Shown: positions 1 to 8,941, numbered from the stretch's first letter. The stretch: DNA of 64,000 nt from Streptomyces rapamycinicus NRRL 5491 (GCF_024298965.1 NZ_CP085193.1:4092001-4156000), one strand, 5' to 3'. Program-made: numbers and translations. The notes: generated from the letters alone by a model not told the origin.

Positions 1-187
1 GCCCGGGGAAGACGAAGCCCATCCGGCCCCCGACCGTCAGCTCGACCTGGACCTCGGAGGGGAACCAGTGGGCGAGCTGGGCGGGCTCGGTCAGCGCCCG
101 CCAGACCTTCTCCGGGGGATGGGCGAGCCGACGCTCGAGGCGCAGGGCCGAGCGGCCGCCGTCGGACTGGGCGAGGGTGTCTTTCAT
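1..187 (-). CDS. AHSA1/SRPBCC domain protein, C-terminally cut by window edge
   Basis: The first 62 residues are visible; the rest lies before base 1. After a short leader the protein reads RRLAHPPEKVWRALTEP and then AQLAHWFPSEV, the opening strand-helix of the START-like (SRPBCC) fold of the Activator-of-Hsp90-ATPase-homologue family, which binds hydrophobic ligands in a cavity. The ATG overlaps the stop of the upstream ArsR gene as ATGA, so the two are translationally coupled. ArsR-AHSA1 pairs are common in actinomycetes, where the regulator usually controls its own operon. The ligand cannot be told from the sequence. Confidence 0.8.
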   Translation of the reverse strand, partial: MKDTLAQSDGGRSALRLERRLAHPPEKVWRALTEPAQLAHWFPSEVQVELTVGGRMGFVFPG

Positions 188-570
188 GGCGCTTCTCCGT
201 CGGGTGCGTCGGGGGGTGCCTCGCGTGCGTCGGGTGGCTCGGGTTCGCCGCCCGCCTCGGGGAGGTCCGGCATCGTGTCCAGGTGTCGTTCGAGCGCGTC
301 GAGACGGTCGGTCCACAGCCGACGGTACGGCGCCAGCCAGGCGTCCACCTCGGCGAGCGGCTCCGGACAGAGCTCGTACCAGCGGCGCTGGGCGTCCCGG
401 CGGACCCGCACCAGACCGGCCTCGCGCAGCACCCGCAGGTGCTTGGAGGTGCCCGGCTGGGTGAGCCCCAGGTGCTCGGTCAGCTCGCCGACCAAGCGGG
501 GCCGCTCCAGCAGGAGGTCCAGGATCTGCCGTCGACTCGGTTCCGCGAGCACATCGAACGGTATGGCCAT
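184..570 (-). CDS. ArsR/SmtB-family transcriptional regulator
   Basis: 128 residues, a normal ArsR length. The winged helix-turn-helix fills residues 1-80: LAEPSRRQILDLLLERP (helix 1-2), VGELTEHLGLTQPGTSKHL (recognition helix) and the wing around GLVRVRRDAQRRWYEL. No CxC or His metal-binding pair is visible, so metal sensing is unlikely; ArsR proteins paired with AHSA1 proteins usually lack metal sites. The C-terminus from about residue 100 is acidic and proline-rich and probably disordered. First gene of a two-gene operon; its stop overlaps the next start by 4 bp. The leader is very short, and a TATATAAC-type direct repeat lies just upstream, suggesting autoregulation. Confidence 0.9.
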   Translation of the reverse strand: MAIPFDVLAEPSRRQILDLLLERPRLVGELTEHLGLTQPGTSKHLRVLREAGLVRVRRDAQRRWYELCPEPLAEVDAWLAPYRRLWTDRLDALERHLDTMPDLPEAGGEPEPPDAREAPPDAPDGEAP

Positions 571-576
571 GGCCGC

Positions 577-600
577 AATATAACGACCTGGCTATATAAC
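577..600 (-). promoter_or_regulatory. AT-rich direct repeat in the ArsR promoter (operator and/or -10)
   Basis: AATATAAC (577-584) and TATATAAC (593-600), read on the plus strand, are repeated 16 bp apart, 6-30 bp upstream of the ArsR ATG. This is one of the most AT-rich spots in the window. It could act as the -10 element, the ArsR operator or both. Inference from position only. Confidence 0.45.
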
Positions 601-640
601 CGCAAGGGAATGGAAGCCCTGGATGGAGGCGGAGCGCCCC

Positions 641-1300
641 TCAGGGCTCCTCCGTCGCCGTACTGCGCCGGTTCCACGCCCTCGGCGCCCGCCAGCCGAA
701 GCGCATCGCCGCCAGCCGCACCGCGAACGCCACGGCGGCCGCGAGCGCACTCGTGGCCGCCGTAAGGGCGTCGAAATGGAGCAGCAGCGCCGCCGTCGAG
801 GAGCCGACGATGGCCGGGACGGCGTACAGGTCCCGGTCCCAGCGCAGCAGCGAGGGAACCTCATGGGCGAGGAGGTCGCGGAGCACACCGCCGCCGACCG
901 CCGTGGCCATGCCGAGGGTGACGGACGAGGTGAGGCCCAGTCCGAAGTCATGCGCCTTCATCGTGCCCTCGACGCAGAACAGCCCCAGCCCGGCCGCGTC
1001 GAAGACCCCCACGGACGCCGTGATCCGCTCGACCTCGGGGTGGAGGAAGAAGACGAGCGCGGTGGCGACGAGCGGGGTGAGGAAGTAGCCGAGGTCGGTG
1101 AAGGCGATGGGCGGCACCGCGCCGATCACCAGGTCACGGAAGACACCGCCGCCCAGCGCGGTGACCTCGGCGAGCACCGCCATGCCGAAGACGTCGAAGT
1201 TCTTCCGGACGGCGAGCAGCGCGCCGGATATCGCGAAGACGAAGATCCCGGCGACTTCCAGGGCGTGCTGGACGGACGGGGTGAACAGTTCGGTGGGCAC
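641..1300 (-). CDS. TRIC-type (UPF0126/YicG-like) membrane channel protein
   Basis: 219 residues from a GTG start. The sequence is two homologous blocks of three transmembrane helices, each with a glycine-rich kink: GIFVFAISGALLAVRK and GGGVFRDLVIG in the first half, then GLGLFCVEGTMKA and GGGVLRDLL in the second. That paired GGG-x-x-RD motif is the signature of bacterial TRIC homologues, trimeric cation channels formerly called UPF0126. The length fits the family (about 200-220). It is probably a monocistronic membrane gene; downstream comes the unrelated peptide transporter. Which ion it conducts in bacteria is not settled. Confidence 0.85.
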   Translation of the reverse strand: MPTELFTPSVQHALEVAGIFVFAISGALLAVRKNFDVFGMAVLAEVTALGGGVFRDLVIGAVPPIAFTDLGYFLTPLVATALVFFLHPEVERITASVGVFDAAGLGLFCVEGTMKAHDFGLGLTSSVTLGMATAVGGGVLRDLLAHEVPSLLRWDRDLYAVPAIVGSSTAALLLHFDALTAATSALAAAVAFAVRLAAMRFGWRAPRAWNRRSTATEEP

Positions 1301-1353
1301 CCGCCATTGTTATCCGCGGGCGCCCACGGCCCTCGTCCGGACCCCGTCCTGTC

Positions 1354-2481
1354 TCAGCTGTCGGTCTTCTTCGTCACCTTCTGTGCCGCCTCGGCACCCG
1401 GCTTCTGGTCAGGCGCCTGGTCAGGGCCACGCGGCGGTAGCCGCACATCGGACACGGACTCCGGGTGGTGGCAGGCGACCTGGTGGCCGGTGGCCAGCGA
1501 CACCAGCGGCGGCTCCTGCCGCTTGCACACCTCGGTCGCCTTCCAGCACCGGGTGTGGAAGCGGCAGCCGGAGGGCGGGGAGATCGGCGAGGGCACATCG
1601 CCCTTGAGCAGGATCCGCTCCCGCTTGGCGCGCCGCCTGGGGTCCGGCACCGGCACCGCGGACAGCAGCGCCTTGGTGTACGGGTGCATGGGGCGCTCGT
1701 AGAGGTCCTTGCGGTCCGCCAGCTCGACGATCTTCCCCAGGTACATCACCGCGATCCGGTCCGAGACATGGCGGATGACCGACAGGTCGTGCGCGATGAT
1801 CACATACGTCAGGCCCAGCTCGTCCTGGAGGTCGTCCAGCAGGTTGACCACCTGCGCCTGGATCGACACGTCCAGCGCCGAGACCGGCTCGTCGGCCACG
1901 ACCAGCTTGGGCTTGAGGGCCAGCGCCCGGGCGATGCCGATGCGCTGCCGCTGACCGCCGGAGAACTCGTGCGGATAGCGGTTGTAGTGCTCGGGGTTGA
2001 GCCCGACCAGCGCCAGCAGCCGCTGGACCTCCGCCTTGATCCCGCCCTCGGGGGTGACGCCCTGGAGCCGGAAGGGCGCGCTGACGATCGCGCCCACGGT
2101 GTGCCGGGGGTTCAGCGAGGAGTACGGGTCCTGGAAGATCATCTGGACGTCACGCCGCATCGGCCGCATCTGGGCGGTGTTGAGATGCGTGATGTCCTTG
2201 CCCTCGAACTCGATCTTGCCCGAGGTGGGTTCGAGCAGCCGGGTGATCAGCCGCCCCATGGTGGACTTGCCGCAGCCCGACTCGCCCACCACGCCCAGGG
2301 TCTCCCCCGGCCGGACGTCGAAGTCGAGCCCGTCGACCGCCTGGACCGCACCGGACTGCCGCTGGAGCAGCCCCTTCTTGATGGGAAAGTGCTTGACCAG
2401 ACCCGACACCTTGAGCAGGGGTTCGGTCGACGTCGTCGCCTTCTCCGGGACCGTCATCTTCGGATCCTTCGTGTCGGTCAC
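1354..2481 (-). CDS. Peptide ABC transporter ATPase (DppF/OppF type)
   Basis: 375 residues from a GTG that overlaps the stop of the preceding ATPase gene by 4 bp (GTGA). Walker A is GESGCGKST (about residues 66-74), followed by the Q-loop in [15 protein letters not shown], the signature [16 protein letters not shown] and Walker [13 protein letters not shown]. The C-terminal oligopeptide/dipeptide extension has the Cys-bearing segment GCRFHTRCW. It couples ATP hydrolysis to peptide import with the partner ATPase upstream. Last gene of the dppC-A-B-D-F-like operon. The tail after about residue 350 is Lys/Glu/Pro-rich and variable. Substrate class (di- or oligopeptide) is not resolvable. Confidence 0.93.
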   Translation of the reverse strand: MTDTKDPKMTVPEKATTSTEPLLKVSGLVKHFPIKKGLLQRQSGAVQAVDGLDFDVRPGETLGVVGESGCGKSTMGRLITRLLEPTSGKIEFEGKDITHLNTAQMRPMRRDVQMIFQDPYSSLNPRHTVGAIVSAPFRLQGVTPEGGIKAEVQRLLALVGLNPEHYNRYPHEFSGGQRQRIGIARALALKPKLVVADEPVSALDVSIQAQVVNLLDDLQDELGLTYVIIAHDLSVIRHVSDRIAVMYLGKIVELADRKDLYERPMHPYTKALLSAVPVPDPRRRAKRERILLKGDVPSPISPPSGCRFHTRCWKATEVCKRQEPPLVSLATGHQVACHHPESVSDVRLPPRGPDQAPDQKPGAEAAQKVTKKTDS

Positions 2482-3620
2482 AGCTTCGGCGCAATCTCTT
2501 CGGTCCAGATCCGGGTGCGCTCCTCCTGCGTCATATGGCACGCGGAGAAGTGCCCGCCGCCCCCGGCCTCGGTGAGCTCCGGCCGCTCGGTGCGGGTGAT
2601 GTTGTCCTTCGGCACATCGGCGTACGGGCAGCGCGGGTGGAAGGCGCAGCCGGACGGCACGTTGATGAGGCTGGGCGGGGAGCCCTTCACCGGGATGAGC
2701 CGCTCGGTCTGGTCGCGGTCGATACGGGGCATCGAGCCCAGCAGCCCCCAGGTGTACGGGTGCTGGGGCTCGTAGAAGACCTTCTCGGCCGGGCCGCGCT
2801 CGACACAGCGGCCGCCGTACATCACCAGCAGATCGTCGGCGAGCTCGGCGACCACGCCCAGGTCATGGGTGATGATGATGACCGCGGAGCCGAACTCCTT
2901 CTGGAGGTCCCGGATGAGGTCGAGGATCTGCGCCTGGACGGTGACGTCCAGGGCGGTGGTCGGCTCGTCGGCGATCAGCAGCTCGGGGTTGTTCACCAGC
3001 GCCATCGCGATCATGGCGCGCTGGCGCATTCCGCCGGAGAACTCGTGCGGATAGCTGTCCACCCGCTTGTCGGGCTGCGGGATGCCGACGCGGTCCAGCA
3101 GCTCGATCGCGCGCTTGCGGGCCACCTGCTTGGTGACCTCGTGGTGCACCCGGTACGCCTCGATGATCTGGCGGCCGATGGTGTAGTACGGGTGCAGCGC
3201 GGACAGCGGATCCTGGAAGATCATCGACATCTCGCGGCCGCGCAGCTTGCGCACCTCGTCGGGGTCGGCGCCCAGCAGCTCCTGGCCGTTGAGCCAGATC
3301 TCACCGGAGATCCGCGCCTTGCGGCGGCCGTACTGGCCCGCGGTGTGCAGCCCCATGATGCCGAGCGAGGTGACGGACTTGCCGGAGCCGGACTCGCCGA
3401 CGATGCCGAGCGTCTTGCCCTTCTCCAGCCGGAAGCTGAGCCCGTCCACGGACTTCACCAGACCGTCGTCGGTCGGGAAGTGGACGTGCAGATCGCGCAC
3501 CTCGAGGAAGGAGGTGGGGGCGGGCGAGCCCGCCGCGGCCACCTCGCCCACGGCGGCGGTGCCGGTGGCCGGCAGATCGCCGTTGCCCGGCTGTCCGGAG
3601 GGCTTGGTCAGGTCGGTCAT
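2478..3620 (-). CDS. Peptide ABC transporter ATPase (DppD/OppD type)
   Basis: 380 residues, starting at an ATG that overlaps the permease stop as ATGA. An Ala/Gly-rich leader of about 35 residues precedes the ATPase fold. Walker A is GESGSGKSV, the signature is [17 protein letters not shown], and Walker B is [12 protein letters not shown]. The C-terminal oligopeptide-transporter domain carries [12 protein letters not shown]. The pairing of an SGGMRQR-type and an SGGQRQR-type ATPase is standard for Dpp/Opp importers. A longer reading frame runs upstream through the permease gene but is an out-of-frame overlap; the coupled ATG has homologous sequence directly behind it. Confidence 0.93.
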   Translation of the reverse strand: MTDLTKPSGQPGNGDLPATGTAAVGEVAAAGSPAPTSFLEVRDLHVHFPTDDGLVKSVDGLSFRLEKGKTLGIVGESGSGKSVTSLGIMGLHTAGQYGRRKARISGEIWLNGQELLGADPDEVRKLRGREMSMIFQDPLSALHPYYTIGRQIIEAYRVHHEVTKQVARKRAIELLDRVGIPQPDKRVDSYPHEFSGGMRQRAMIAMALVNNPELLIADEPTTALDVTVQAQILDLIRDLQKEFGSAVIIITHDLGVVAELADDLLVMYGGRCVERGPAEKVFYEPQHPYTWGLLGSMPRIDRDQTERLIPVKGSPPSLINVPSGCAFHPRCPYADVPKDNITRTERPELTEAGGGGHFSACHMTQEERTRIWTEEIAPKL

Positions 3621-4615
3621 CCGAGCCTCACTCGCGGGTCGATGACGGCGTACAGGAGGTCCACGACGAGGTTGGCGATCACGATGAAGACGGCCGCGAT
3701 CAGGGTGACGCCGAGGATGACCGGCAGGTCCTTCTCGGTGATCGCGTTCACCGCGAGCCGCCCGAGGCCGGGCAGGTTGTAGGTGGTCTCGGTGAGGACC
3801 GCGCCGCCCAGCAGCGCGCCCAGGTCGAGGCCGAGCAGGGTGAGGACCGGGGTCCAGGTCGAGCGCATCGCGTGCCGGCCGATGACCACCCGCTCCCGCA
3901 GACCCTTGGCGCGGGCGGTACGGATGTAGTCCTCGCCCATGATCTCCAGCATGGTGGCCCGGGTGAGCCGGGCGTACATCGCCGCGTAGAGGAAGGCGAG
4001 CGTGATCCACGGGAGGATCAGGCTCTCGAACCACATCGCCGGATCGTCACCGAGCCCCTTGTAGTCCACGTTGACCCACTTCAGCGAGTAGCTGAAGATC
4101 GCCAGCGAGAGCAGACCGGTGAAGTAGATCGGCAGCGAGACACCGGCCAGCGCGACCGTCATCGCCGAGCGGTCCCACAGGGTGCCCCGGCGCAGCGCGG
4201 AGACGACACCGGTGGTGATGCCGCCCACCAGCCACAGCAGACAGGCGCCCGCGGCGAGCGAGAGGGTGACCGGCATGGCGTCGGTGAGCTGCGGCCACAC
4301 CGCCTGCTCGGTACGGAAGGAGTAGCCGAAGCAGGGCGCCGGGCAGTGGGTGACGTCCGTGCCGTTGGCGTAGTCCCGGCCGGCGAAGAGGCCCTGGACG
4401 AAGTGCCAGAACTGCACCAGGACCGGATCACCGAGGCTGAGTTTCTGGCGGATGCCCTCGATGGCCGCGGGGTCGGCCTGCTTGCCGACGAACAGCAGCG
4501 CGGGATCGGCACCTGCCCACTTCGGGATCACGAAGAAGATGGCGAAGGTCGTAAGGGTGACGACCAACAGCATCACGACGACGGCGAACAAGCGCCGGAT
4601 GAGATAAGCAAGCAC
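3617..4615 (-). CDS. Peptide ABC transporter permease (DppB/OppB type)
   Basis: 332 residues. The N-terminus MLAYLIRRLFAVVVMLLVVT is the classic DppB first helix; six membrane segments follow. The EAA-type cytoplasmic loop reads YIRTARAKGLRERVVIGRHA and contacts the ATPases. The C-terminal DLLYAVIDPRVR motif is also typical. The periplasmic-side loop between helices 1 and 2 contains two Cys (HCPAPC) that may form a disulfide. Overlaps the next ATPase gene by 4 bp. It is separated from the substrate-binding gene by 136 bp holding a strong hairpin, so its expression may be lower than that of the binding protein. Confidence 0.93.
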   Translation of the reverse strand: MLAYLIRRLFAVVVMLLVVTLTTFAIFFVIPKWAGADPALLFVGKQADPAAIEGIRQKLSLGDPVLVQFWHFVQGLFAGRDYANGTDVTHCPAPCFGYSFRTEQAVWPQLTDAMPVTLSLAAGACLLWLVGGITTGVVSALRRGTLWDRSAMTVALAGVSLPIYFTGLLSLAIFSYSLKWVNVDYKGLGDDPAMWFESLILPWITLAFLYAAMYARLTRATMLEIMGEDYIRTARAKGLRERVVIGRHAMRSTWTPVLTLLGLDLGALLGGAVLTETTYNLPGLGRLAVNAITEKDLPVILGVTLIAAVFIVIANLVVDLLYAVIDPRVRLG

Positions 4616-4630
4616 TGTGCGCGGCCCGGG

Positions 4631-4672
4631 GGTGGCCCGTGATACCCCGGTCTTGGGGGATCACGGGCCACC
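4631..4672 (-). terminator. Strong intra-operon hairpin (attenuating terminator)
   Basis: A perfect 13-bp stem (GGTGGCCCGTGAT at 4631-4643 with ATCACGGGCCACC at 4660-4672) continues inward with four more C:G pairs (4645-4648 with 4655-4658) and a 6-nt loop. It lies between the substrate-binding protein gene and dppB. There is no U-tract, as often in actinomycetes. It probably lowers read-through so the binding protein is made in excess, or protects the 3' end of its mRNA. Confidence 0.7.
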
Positions 4673-4751
4673 GCCCGCGGCCATCACCTGCCCTTCGGGC
4701 CTATCGGGTGCGGCGATGGTTAACGTGTGCGGCGGATCGGGTGACCGGCCG

Positions 4752-6512
4752 TCACTTGACGACGCCCAGCTGGGAGTAGTCGTAGCGGCCGTTGTAGGCC
4801 GCCGACGAGAAGGCGTTCGTCAGCCGCGAGCTGCGCCAGGTGATGTTCTTCTCGTAGATGAACGGCATCTGCACGGCCAGGTCGCTGACCTTGTGGTTCA
4901 TCTTCTGGTAGATCGCCCCGGCCTTGCTGGGGTCGGTCTCCTTGAGCGCGTCGTCGAAGTACTGGTTGATCTCCGCGTTGTTGGTCTCGGAGACGTTGTA
5001 GTTACCGGTCTGCTCGATGAAGCGGCCGTCGATCAGCGGCTGGGAGAAGCCCTGGCCGGTCGGGAAGTCCGGGCCCCAGCCGGTCATGGACAGGCCGTAG
5101 CCGCGCTTCTTCATCACCGCCGGCGAACCGGTGATGCTGGCGGAGGTGCTGCCCTGGATCGGCTCCACGTTGAGGCTGATGCCGACCTTCTTCAGCGACG
5201 CCTGGAGCGCCTCGGCGGCGTCGACCTCGGCGGGCTGGTCATTGCGGGCCACGATGCTGGTGGAGAAGCCACCCGGCTTGCCGCACTGCTTGAGCTCGTC
5301 CTTGGCCTTGGCCGGGTCCGCCTTGCCACCGCGCTTGAGGATGCCGTACGGGTCGTAGTCGTCCGAGCCCTTCACGCTCTTGGGGAGCATGTTGGTGGCG
5401 AGGTCACCACCGGCCTGCGGGCCACCGCGGGTGGTCTGGAGCGACTTGTAGTCGGTGCCGTAGATGACCGCCTTGCGGCAGTGGATGTTGTCGAGCGGCT
5501 TGACCTTGGTGGTGAAGTCGACGTACCGGACGAAGCTGGTGGTGATGTTGTCGACGTTGCCCTTGTGCTGCTTGAGGGCGTCGTTACGGCCCGAGGGGGT
5601 CATACCCGTGGCGCTGAGGAAGACGTCGTAGTCGCCCTTGATCAGCAGCCGGTCGATCGCCTCGAGGTTGGAGTTGAAGGTGACCGAGACCTTGTCCGGC
5701 AGGGCCGGGCGGATCGGGTCGGACGCCTTCTTCCAGTTGGTGTTGCGGACCAGCGACAGGCTCTTGCCCGGGGTGTACGACTGGACCTTGTACGGACCGG
5801 AGGAGAACGGCCGGTTGGTGTACTTGGCGCCGGTGTCCTTGTCCGCCTTCACCGGGGAGCCGGTCGGCATCGCGAGCATCTGCTCGAAGTCACCGTTGGG
5901 CTTGGCGAGGTTGAAGACGATGGTCTTGTCGTTCGGCGTCTCGATCGCCTTCAGGCCCAGCTTGTCCTTGGACTTGTCCTTGTACGGGCCCTTGTACTCG
6001 CTCTTGGGGTCCAGGACCTGGCGCAGATAGCCGGGGCCGCCGGAGACGACGTCCTTGGCCCAGATGCGCTCGATGCCGTACTTGACGTCCTTGGACGTGA
6101 TCGGGGAGCCGTCCTCCCAGGTGATCCCGTCGCGCAGGGTGTAGGTGTAGGTCTTGCCGCCGTTGGTGATCTTGCCGGTGGAGGTGGCGAGGTCGGGGGT
6201 CAGCTCGTTCGCGGCGTTGCCCGGCTTCGGCGTGTAGGAGATCAGTTGGCGCGCGTAGAAGCGGGAGAAGTCCCAGGCGAACCCGTAGTACTGACGCTGC
6301 GGGTCGAGGGAGTCGAACTCCTGCTTGTTGATGAACTTGAGGGTGCCGCCCTTCTTGGCGGACTTGGCCGCGACACCCTTCACCGCGGCGTTGAACCCGG
6401 CGCCCGAGCCCTCGTCGTCGGAATCGCCGCCACCGCAGGCGGCGGTGGCCAGCAGAGCGCCGACGACAGCCGCCGCTCCGGCGATCCGCCTGCTTCTCGA
6501 GAGCCGTTTCAT
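4752..6512 (-). CDS. Peptide ABC transporter substrate-binding lipoprotein (SBP_bac_5, DppA/OppA type)
   Basis: 586 residues. The start at 6512 is chosen for the GGAGG about 11 nt upstream and because MKRLSRSRR begins a proper lipoprotein signal: basic n-region, hydrophobic core, lipobox LATAACGGG with the modified Cys near residue 25. A Gly/Asp/Ser-rich linker follows, then the family-5 binding domain (KYGIERIWAKDV; ITWEDGSPITSKDVKY; HCRKAVIYGTD). It is anchored outside the membrane and delivers peptides to the permeases. Second gene after dppC in transcription order and followed by a strong hairpin, a common way to overproduce the binding protein. Confidence 0.93.
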   Translation of the reverse strand: MKRLSRSRRIAGAAAVVGALLATAACGGGDSDDEGSGAGFNAAVKGVAAKSAKKGGTLKFINKQEFDSLDPQRQYYGFAWDFSRFYARQLISYTPKPGNAANELTPDLATSTGKITNGGKTYTYTLRDGITWEDGSPITSKDVKYGIERIWAKDVVSGGPGYLRQVLDPKSEYKGPYKDKSKDKLGLKAIETPNDKTIVFNLAKPNGDFEQMLAMPTGSPVKADKDTGAKYTNRPFSSGPYKVQSYTPGKSLSLVRNTNWKKASDPIRPALPDKVSVTFNSNLEAIDRLLIKGDYDVFLSATGMTPSGRNDALKQHKGNVDNITTSFVRYVDFTTKVKPLDNIHCRKAVIYGTDYKSLQTTRGGPQAGGDLATNMLPKSVKGSDDYDPYGILKRGGKADPAKAKDELKQCGKPGGFSTSIVARNDQPAEVDAAEALQASLKKVGISLNVEPIQGSTSASITGSPAVMKKRGYGLSMTGWGPDFPTGQGFSQPLIDGRFIEQTGNYNVSETNNAEINQYFDDALKETDPSKAGAIYQKMNHKVSDLAVQMPFIYEKNITWRSSRLTNAFSSAAYNGRYDYSQLGVVK

Positions 6513-6640
6513 AGTTGCTGCAACCTCCGGGTTAGCGGTCCTAGGCATGGCGCCGCGGAATACCTTGGGGAGCCGTCTGCCGGATGCGGCAGGGGCTGCT
6601 GATGCGTTCGAGTACGGCCGGGCGGCCGTGTGGCGCGCCG

Positions 6641-7645
6641 TCATCGGGTGCCCTTCGGGTCCAGGGCGTCGCGGACGCCGTCGCCGAAGAGGTTGAAGGC
6701 CAGCACCGTGACGAAGATCGCCAGACCCGGGATGATCATGAACATCGGGTCGTCCTCATAGGTGCCGACCGCCTTGGAGAGCATCTGCCCCCAGGAGGCG
6801 GTGGGCGGCTTCACGCCCGCGCCGAGGAAGCTGAGCGCGGCCTCGGTGAGGATGTTGGTGGGGATCATCAGCGTCGTGTAGACGGTGATCGGCGCCACCA
6901 GGTTGGGCAGCAGCTCACGGAAGAGGATGTAGCGCCGGCCGGCGCCCAGGCTCCGCGCGGCCTCGATGTACTCCTTCTCGCGCAGCGACAGCGTCTGGCC
7001 GCGCACGATGCGGCCGACGTACGGCCAGCCGAAGAAGCCGATGACCGAGACCAGGATGGCGATGCGCACTCCGCTGCCGGTCAGTCCCAGCAGGTCGTTG
7101 GGGAGCACCGAGACCAGGGAGATGATGAAGAGCAGCTGCGGGAAGGCCAGCAGCATGTCCATCACCCGGCTGATCAGCGAGTCGACCCAGCCGCCGAAGT
7201 ACCCGGCGATGATGCCGAAGATGGTGCCGAGCACCACCGCGACCACCGCCGCGAGGAAGGCCACGAGCAGCGAGATCCGGGCGCCGTAGACGACCCGGCT
7301 GAAGACGTCGCGGCCGTTGGACGGCTCCACGCCGAAGAGGAAGTCCGAGCTGACGCCGCCCAGGGATCCCTTCGGGGTGCCGAACAGCGGGTCGATCTTC
7401 TCCTGGTGGAACTCATTGGGCGGATGCCCGAGCAGACTCACGATGAGCGGAGCGAAGATCGCCACCAGCACGAGGAAGACGACAACGATGCCACCCGCCA
7501 GTGCGAGCTTGTCCCGCTTCAGGCGTGACCAGGCGATCTGCCGCAGCGATCTGCCTTCGACGGACGCTTTGACCACATCCGCCGCTACATCGGCAGTCGC
7601 GACCGGATCGCTGTCCGTGCTCGTGCCGTGCAATGGTGCCGTCAT
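6641..7645 (-). CDS. Peptide ABC transporter permease (DppC/OppC type)
   Basis: 334 residues from ATG 7645; a longer frame upstream lacks coding character. The N-terminal cytoplasmic segment of about 50 residues ends in SLRQIAWSRLKRDKLALAGG, typical of OppC proteins, then the first membrane helix. The ATPase-contact EAA loop is EYIEAARSLGAGRRYILFRELLPN, matching the DppC pattern. Ends with NLFGDGVRDALDPKGTR, the canonical C-terminus. First gene of the operon, 128 bp before the binding-protein gene. The order permease C, binding protein, permease B, ATPase, ATPase differs from the E. coli A-B-C-D-F order. Confidence 0.92.
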   Translation of the reverse strand: MTAPLHGTSTDSDPVATADVAADVVKASVEGRSLRQIAWSRLKRDKLALAGGIVVVFLVLVAIFAPLIVSLLGHPPNEFHQEKIDPLFGTPKGSLGGVSSDFLFGVEPSNGRDVFSRVVYGARISLLVAFLAAVVAVVLGTIFGIIAGYFGGWVDSLISRVMDMLLAFPQLLFIISLVSVLPNDLLGLTGSGVRIAILVSVIGFFGWPYVGRIVRGQTLSLREKEYIEAARSLGAGRRYILFRELLPNLVAPITVYTTLMIPTNILTEAALSFLGAGVKPPTASWGQMLSKAVGTYEDDPMFMIIPGLAIFVTVLAFNLFGDGVRDALDPKGTR

Positions 7646-8010
7646 CGTGGTGGAGACCCCTCTCGACCGGTGGTGACCGGCCCACGACTCGCCGCTGTGG
7701 CGGCTTCGTTCACAACCTGGGTGAAAGTCGCGTTCTGGTACGGAACCTTCTCGGAAGGGGTCGTACGCAGGAACCGCACCCCTTGGAGCGGGAGTCTTCA
7801 ACGCGTTTGTGATCACCCGCCAGTACTCCCGGGCAATGGATGCCTAACCGTGATGTGAGGAATACCGCTCCGCTATACGGACGGTCGCGACACGAGAACG
7901 CAGCAGTAACCTCGCGCCCGTATTGGGGTGTTCGGCCCGAAAGGGGTGGAAGGCCGGTCGGGCAATCCCGTCAATCGGTGCGCGGCCCGGTACGCGGCGG
8001 GGCGCGGTGG
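7646..8010. other. Intergenic region: probable dpp promoter, no gene seen
   Basis: About 365 bp between the dppC start and the repeat array at the end of the SseB gene. It must contain the importer promoter (read leftwards). An AAGGTTCCGTACCAGAACG-type stretch around 7735-7755 and a GTGATCACAAACGCG stretch near 7800-7815 (minus strand) are the least GC-biased parts. I could not fix -35/-10 elements and see no credible coding frame. Confidence 0.4.
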
Positions 8011-8165
8011 CTCAGTACGTGGGACGGGGTTGCCCGGTACGCGAGGTGCGGCGGCTCAGTACGCGGGGCGCGGCGGCTCAGTACGCGGGACGGGCTTGCC
8101 CGGTACGCGAGGTGCGGCGGCTCAGTACGCGGGGCGCGGCGGCTCAGTACGCGGGGCGCGGCGGC
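8011..8165. repeat. 22/66-bp tandem repeat array spanning the SseB stop codon
   Basis: The word CTCAGTACG recurs at 8011, 8055, 8077, 8121 and 8143, with spacings 44-22-44-22, so a 66-bp higher-order unit is built on a 22-bp unit. The rightmost copy encodes, on the minus strand, the last residues PRPAY and stop of the SseB-like protein. The other copies lie beyond that stop and repeat the same PRPAY-stop module. This looks like slippage or unequal crossover that has multiplied the 3' end of the gene. Confidence 0.85.
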
Positions 8166-8941
8166 GGATAGCCGTAGCCGTACGACGGCGGCGCGGCGGA
8201 CGCGGCGCCATAGGCGTCACGGTCGAAGAAGGGCCGGGCATTGGCCCGCATCCACATGGCGACCGGGTCGTACTCGTCCGAGAGCGCGACCGTGGAGACC
8301 GGCAGCCCGTCCGGCACGGCGGTCACCGACTGCTCCATCATCACCCGCACCGACTGCACCGACGCGGCGCCGGTGTCGTACAGATCCAGGCCGATCGCCA
8401 GGTACGGGGCGCCCAGCGCGGGCTGCACCCAGACGCGCCGCAGCGACCGCACCGCGGCGGTGCGATGCGCGTTCTGCCCCAACAGGGCGTAGAACTGGGG
8501 GATGTCGATGGCGGGCTCGGACAGCCGCAGCGGCCCGGCGGGCAGCCGGTCCAGACCGCCCGCGATCCGGCGCAGATCCGGCCACGGGATGCCCACCCCG
8601 CCGCCGCGGGCGTGGGGGTTGAGCCAGAGGCCGTAGCGGTCGCGGTAGAGCGAGTCGGCGATGAGGCGTCCGTCGACCACCTCATGCGCGCGGTTCCAGC
8701 CACTGGCGGCCAGTTCCTGCGCGGAGGTCACACACGGGGCGTAACCGAGGCCGTCCACGTCCATGTTCCCGTACTGTGCGTCGGGCGAGCCGGGCGCGCC
8801 GTGCCACAGCAGCATCCAGACCTGGCCCTCGCCGATGGCGTGCAGCAGCGCCTCGTAGGCGTCGTACCGACCGGGAGCGACCTGCTGCAGCGCTCGCTCG
8901 ACCTGGCCGGCCGCCGCCCCCCAATCCGCGCCCGCGCTCAC
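8144..8941 (-). CDS. SseB-family protein (paralogue 1)
   Basis: 265 residues from GTG 8941, chosen for the GAAGGGG about 10 nt upstream; a frame extension to 8998 has no ribosome-binding site. The N-terminal half (WMLLWHGAPGSPD, then VTSAQELAASGW) fits the SseB N-terminal domain and the C-terminal half, ending DPVAMWMRANARPFFDRDA, fits the SseB C-terminal domain. It shares that ending with the next gene (DPVADWMLGRVRPFYDRDL), so the two are paralogues. A Gly/Tyr/Pro-rich tail runs into the repeat array. E. coli SseB overproduction gives enhanced serine sensitivity; the biochemical role is unknown. Confidence 0.8.
   Translation of the reverse strand: MSAGADWGAAAGQVERALQQVAPGRYDAYEALLHAIGEGQVWMLLWHGAPGSPDAQYGNMDVDGLGYAPCVTSAQELAASGWNRAHEVVDGRLIADSLYRDRYGLWLNPHARGGGVGIPWPDLRRIAGGLDRLPAGPLRLSEPAIDIPQFYALLGQNAHRTAAVRSLRRVWVQPALGAPYLAIGLDLYDTGAASVQSVRVMMEQSVTAVPDGLPVSTVALSDEYDPVAMWMRANARPFFDRDAYGAASAAPPSYGYGYPPPRPAY

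Noticed and set aside
4617..6602. 661-residue open frame on the plus strand across the binding-protein gene
   Set aside because: Antisense shadow: high third-position GC keeps reverse frames open. The minus strand encodes a complete lipoprotein with lipobox and family motifs; the plus-strand product is Val/Leu/Arg/Gly-rich with no motif.
8011..8165. CRISPR-like pattern
   Set aside because: The intervals between repeated words are themselves repeated (44-22-44-22), so there are no unique spacers; no cas genes are present.
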